Below are positions 62,823 to 64,000 of a DNA stretch of 64,000 bases, one piece after another. The DNA lies in NCBI GenBank assembly GCA_946415705.1, contig CAMKTN010000005.1, positions 1-64,000 on the forward strand, written 5' to 3'. The notes under the pieces are model-generated. The model made no database searches, was not told the origin of the DNA, and saw only the letters and a program-made list of their open reading frames with translations. The stretch comes from an uncultured Prevotellaceae bacterium (GTDB taxonomy: Bacteria > Bacteroidota > Bacteroidia > Bacteroidales > Bacteroidaceae). A program made the position numbers and the translations under genes. The first letter of the stretch is position 1. Each line of letters opens with the position of its first letter.

Positions 62823-63272
62823 TTAAAATTGTTCCAGTACGAAAATGAGAACGGCGTAGCGGACGACCTTTCCTACGGTGATGGTGAGGAAAGACAGCCA
62901 CGGGTTGGCGCGCATGAAACCGAGGGTGACGGCGATGACGCTGCCGATGAAGGGCAGCGAGCAGAAGAGTCCCATCCAAACGCCATAGCGCTGTATCCAT
63001 TGCTGCGCCCGCTGCATCTTCTCGCGCTCCACGTGGAGATACCGCTCTATCCATTCCATCTTGCCGAGCGTGCCGATGCCGTAGTTGAACATGGAGCCGC
63101 CGATATTGCCGATGCTGGCCGCGATGAACAGCTGCCATGGATCGAGGCCTGCCAGCATGAGCGCCGTCAGCACCACTTCGCTGCTGAGCGGGAACACACT
63201 GCCCGCCACGAATGCGGCGACAAGCATTCCCCAGTAGCCCCAAGATTCGAGTATAGCGAGTACTGCAGACAT
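62823..63272 (-). CDS. YqaA/DedA-type small membrane protein
   Basis: The 149-residue product has three or four helices. 'LVAAFVAGSVFPLSSEVVLTA' and 'AASIGNIGGSMFNYGIGTLG' are the re-entrant-loop pattern of the SNARE-associated/VTT (DedA, YqaA) family. A Gly-rich stretch 'FCSLPFIGSVIAVTLGFMR' follows. The family includes lipid scramblase-like transporters; the role here is unknown. Confidence 0.85.
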   Translation of the reverse strand: MSAVLAILESWGYWGMLVAAFVAGSVFPLSSEVVLTALMLAGLDPWQLFIAASIGNIGGSMFNYGIGTLGKMEWIERYLHVEREKMQRAQQWIQRYGVWMGLFCSLPFIGSVIAVTLGFMRANPWLSFLTITVGKVVRYAVLIFVLEQF

Positions 63273-63290
63273 TTCCTTAAACTTTAAACC

Positions 63291-64000
63291 TTAAACCGTA
63301 TTAATCATTGCGACGGCAATCATTAAGATGCTCAAAAACAGCACCCACGCATTCGTCATCCACGTGTGCGTTAATGCGATGAAATGGGCTGCTGCGGGCA
63401 CTGTTGCCGCGATGAAAAGGGGAAAAAGTTGATAGTAGTACTGCGGCTGTAGGAAGATCCAGATGGCCACGATGACTTGCAGGGTCATGTAGCAGTAGTG
63501 GTACATGCGCACCTGTATTTTGTCATCGTAGTTCTTGCGCAGATAGTGTATGAAGCCCGTCAGCCCTATCAGTCCTATCACGATGAAAGCGGCACTTTCG
63601 GCAGGATGGCGCAGGAGGCTGTCGCGCAGGGCCGGGGAGAAGGTGGTGATGGGTCCGTGGAAGGGAGCCACCATCTCCTGGGCGTGATGGAAGAGCGGCT
63701 GGAAATAGTCGATGGCTGGCAGCTGCTCCGCTACGGACGTCGTGAAGAAGGCATAGTACATCTGTGCCGTGAGCGCTGTCGTCCAGGCGATATAAGGAGA
63801 GAGAAAGCCGCAGACGGCAGCGCCAAGGTTATGCAGGTTGAGGGCGCGCAGATAGCCTGCCTGGCACCACAGCATGACGGGCATCAGCCACAGGAAGGGT
63901 GCCCAGAACAGACTCCCGATGGAGATGGCAAGGGCTGCGTGAAAGGTGTGCGGCTCCGCATGCGAATTCCTATAGGTGTGCAGCAGGCAGTATAAGGCGA
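63291..64000 (-). CDS. Polytopic membrane protein (N-terminus outside window)
   Basis: The frame remains open to the end of the window, so the gene is truncated; the Met at 63884 is probably internal. At least five helices are visible ('ALAISIGSLFWAPFLWL', 'AAVCGFLSPYIAWTTAL', 'AAFIVIGLIGLTGFIHYL', 'CYMTLQVIVAIWIFL', 'ALTHTWMTNAWVLFLSILMI'). It may belong to a Bacteroidetes-specific DUF family (DUF6427 is a possibility); I cannot assign a function. The gap to the YqaA gene (18 bp) holds a short CTTTAAACCTTAAACC tract. Confidence 0.6.
   Translation of the reverse strand, partial: ALYCLLHTYRNSHAEPHTFHAALAISIGSLFWAPFLWLMPVMLWCQAGYLRALNLHNLGAAVCGFLSPYIAWTTALTAQMYYAFFTTSVAEQLPAIDYFQPLFHHAQEMVAPFHGPITTFSPALRDSLLRHPAESAAFIVIGLIGLTGFIHYLRKNYDDKIQVRMYHYCYMTLQVIVAIWIFLQPQYYYQLFPLFIAATVPAAAHFIALTHTWMTNAWVLFLSILMIAVAMINTV

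Overview
The window looks like chromosomal DNA of a Bacteroidales bacterium, most likely Prevotellaceae. Many genes have the Bacteroidetes-type promoter (TAnnTTTG near -7, TTTG or TTG 19-21 bp upstream), and Shine-Dalgarno sites are scarce. Family content agrees: DUF2723 and DUF5107 proteins, a PorZ-like propeller protein, a C10 protease fused to BspA-type leucine-rich repeats, a VirE/VapE-type ATPase, and secreted proteins ending in an 'IYIxNGRKV'-type tail. No rRNA, CRISPR array, prophage or conjugative module was seen.

Layout. 1-3610: secreted proteins and a small RNase H. 3611-4058: non-coding array of 22-bp units. 4059-8091 (minus): MFS/HlyD/TolC efflux operon. 8351-12595: secreted GH2 beta-galactosidase. 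12698-14224: nadA and a SpoU methyltransferase. 14468-23392 (minus): tightly coupled leuS-yitT-rdgB-porZ-like-acyltransferase-membrane protein operon. 23655-25043: C10 protease. 25329-29379 (minus): cysE-THUMP methyltransferase-GNAT-thioesterase. 29542-32592: cysK, a metY-like gene and a divergent Lrp regulator. 32632-37744: alkaline phosphatase and tRNA-modification genes (U32 family, queH, dusB) around a symmetric divergent promoter. 37751-39484: a small membrane protein and an MFS transporter. 39563-41793: a RAYT-type transposase gene, its repeat elements, a large inverted repeat and a second 22-bp array. 41794-43146: VapE-like ATPase. 43585-51081 (minus): flippase-mnmG-apt-uvrC-dtd-deoC, with two parS-like sites. 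51207-53957: tRNA-Leu, a second metY-like gene, purU and tRNA-Met. 54012-58776: sugar porter with DUF5107/TPR protein. 58788-64000 (minus): polysaccharide deacetylase, DUF2723 protein, YqaA-like protein and a partial membrane protein.

The most unusual feature is the repeat ecology. Family B is a 34-bp element: a conserved GTTACCGTT foot, an 8-bp stem and a TTCT loop. It flanks and lies inside the RAYT gene and also sits in-frame in dusB and the beta-galactosidase, with a compensatory stem change in dusB. Family A is a G/C-rich hairpin with a GGGGGTGAGGC-like tail. It occurs at least 13 times and is read in-frame by at least eight genes, including leuS (twice), uvrC, mnmG and deoC. Family C consists of degenerate tandem oligomer tracts at gene borders, sometimes inside genes (mnmG, the second metY-like gene). 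Intergenic arrays with an exact 22-bp period, often headed by a short palindrome, form a fourth class. The RAYT with its own elements in its leader, coding region and 3' flank, plus a SLOG/DprA-like C-terminal domain, is the best candidate for an undescribed system.

All calls come from reading the sequence by eye; no alignment or structure program was run.
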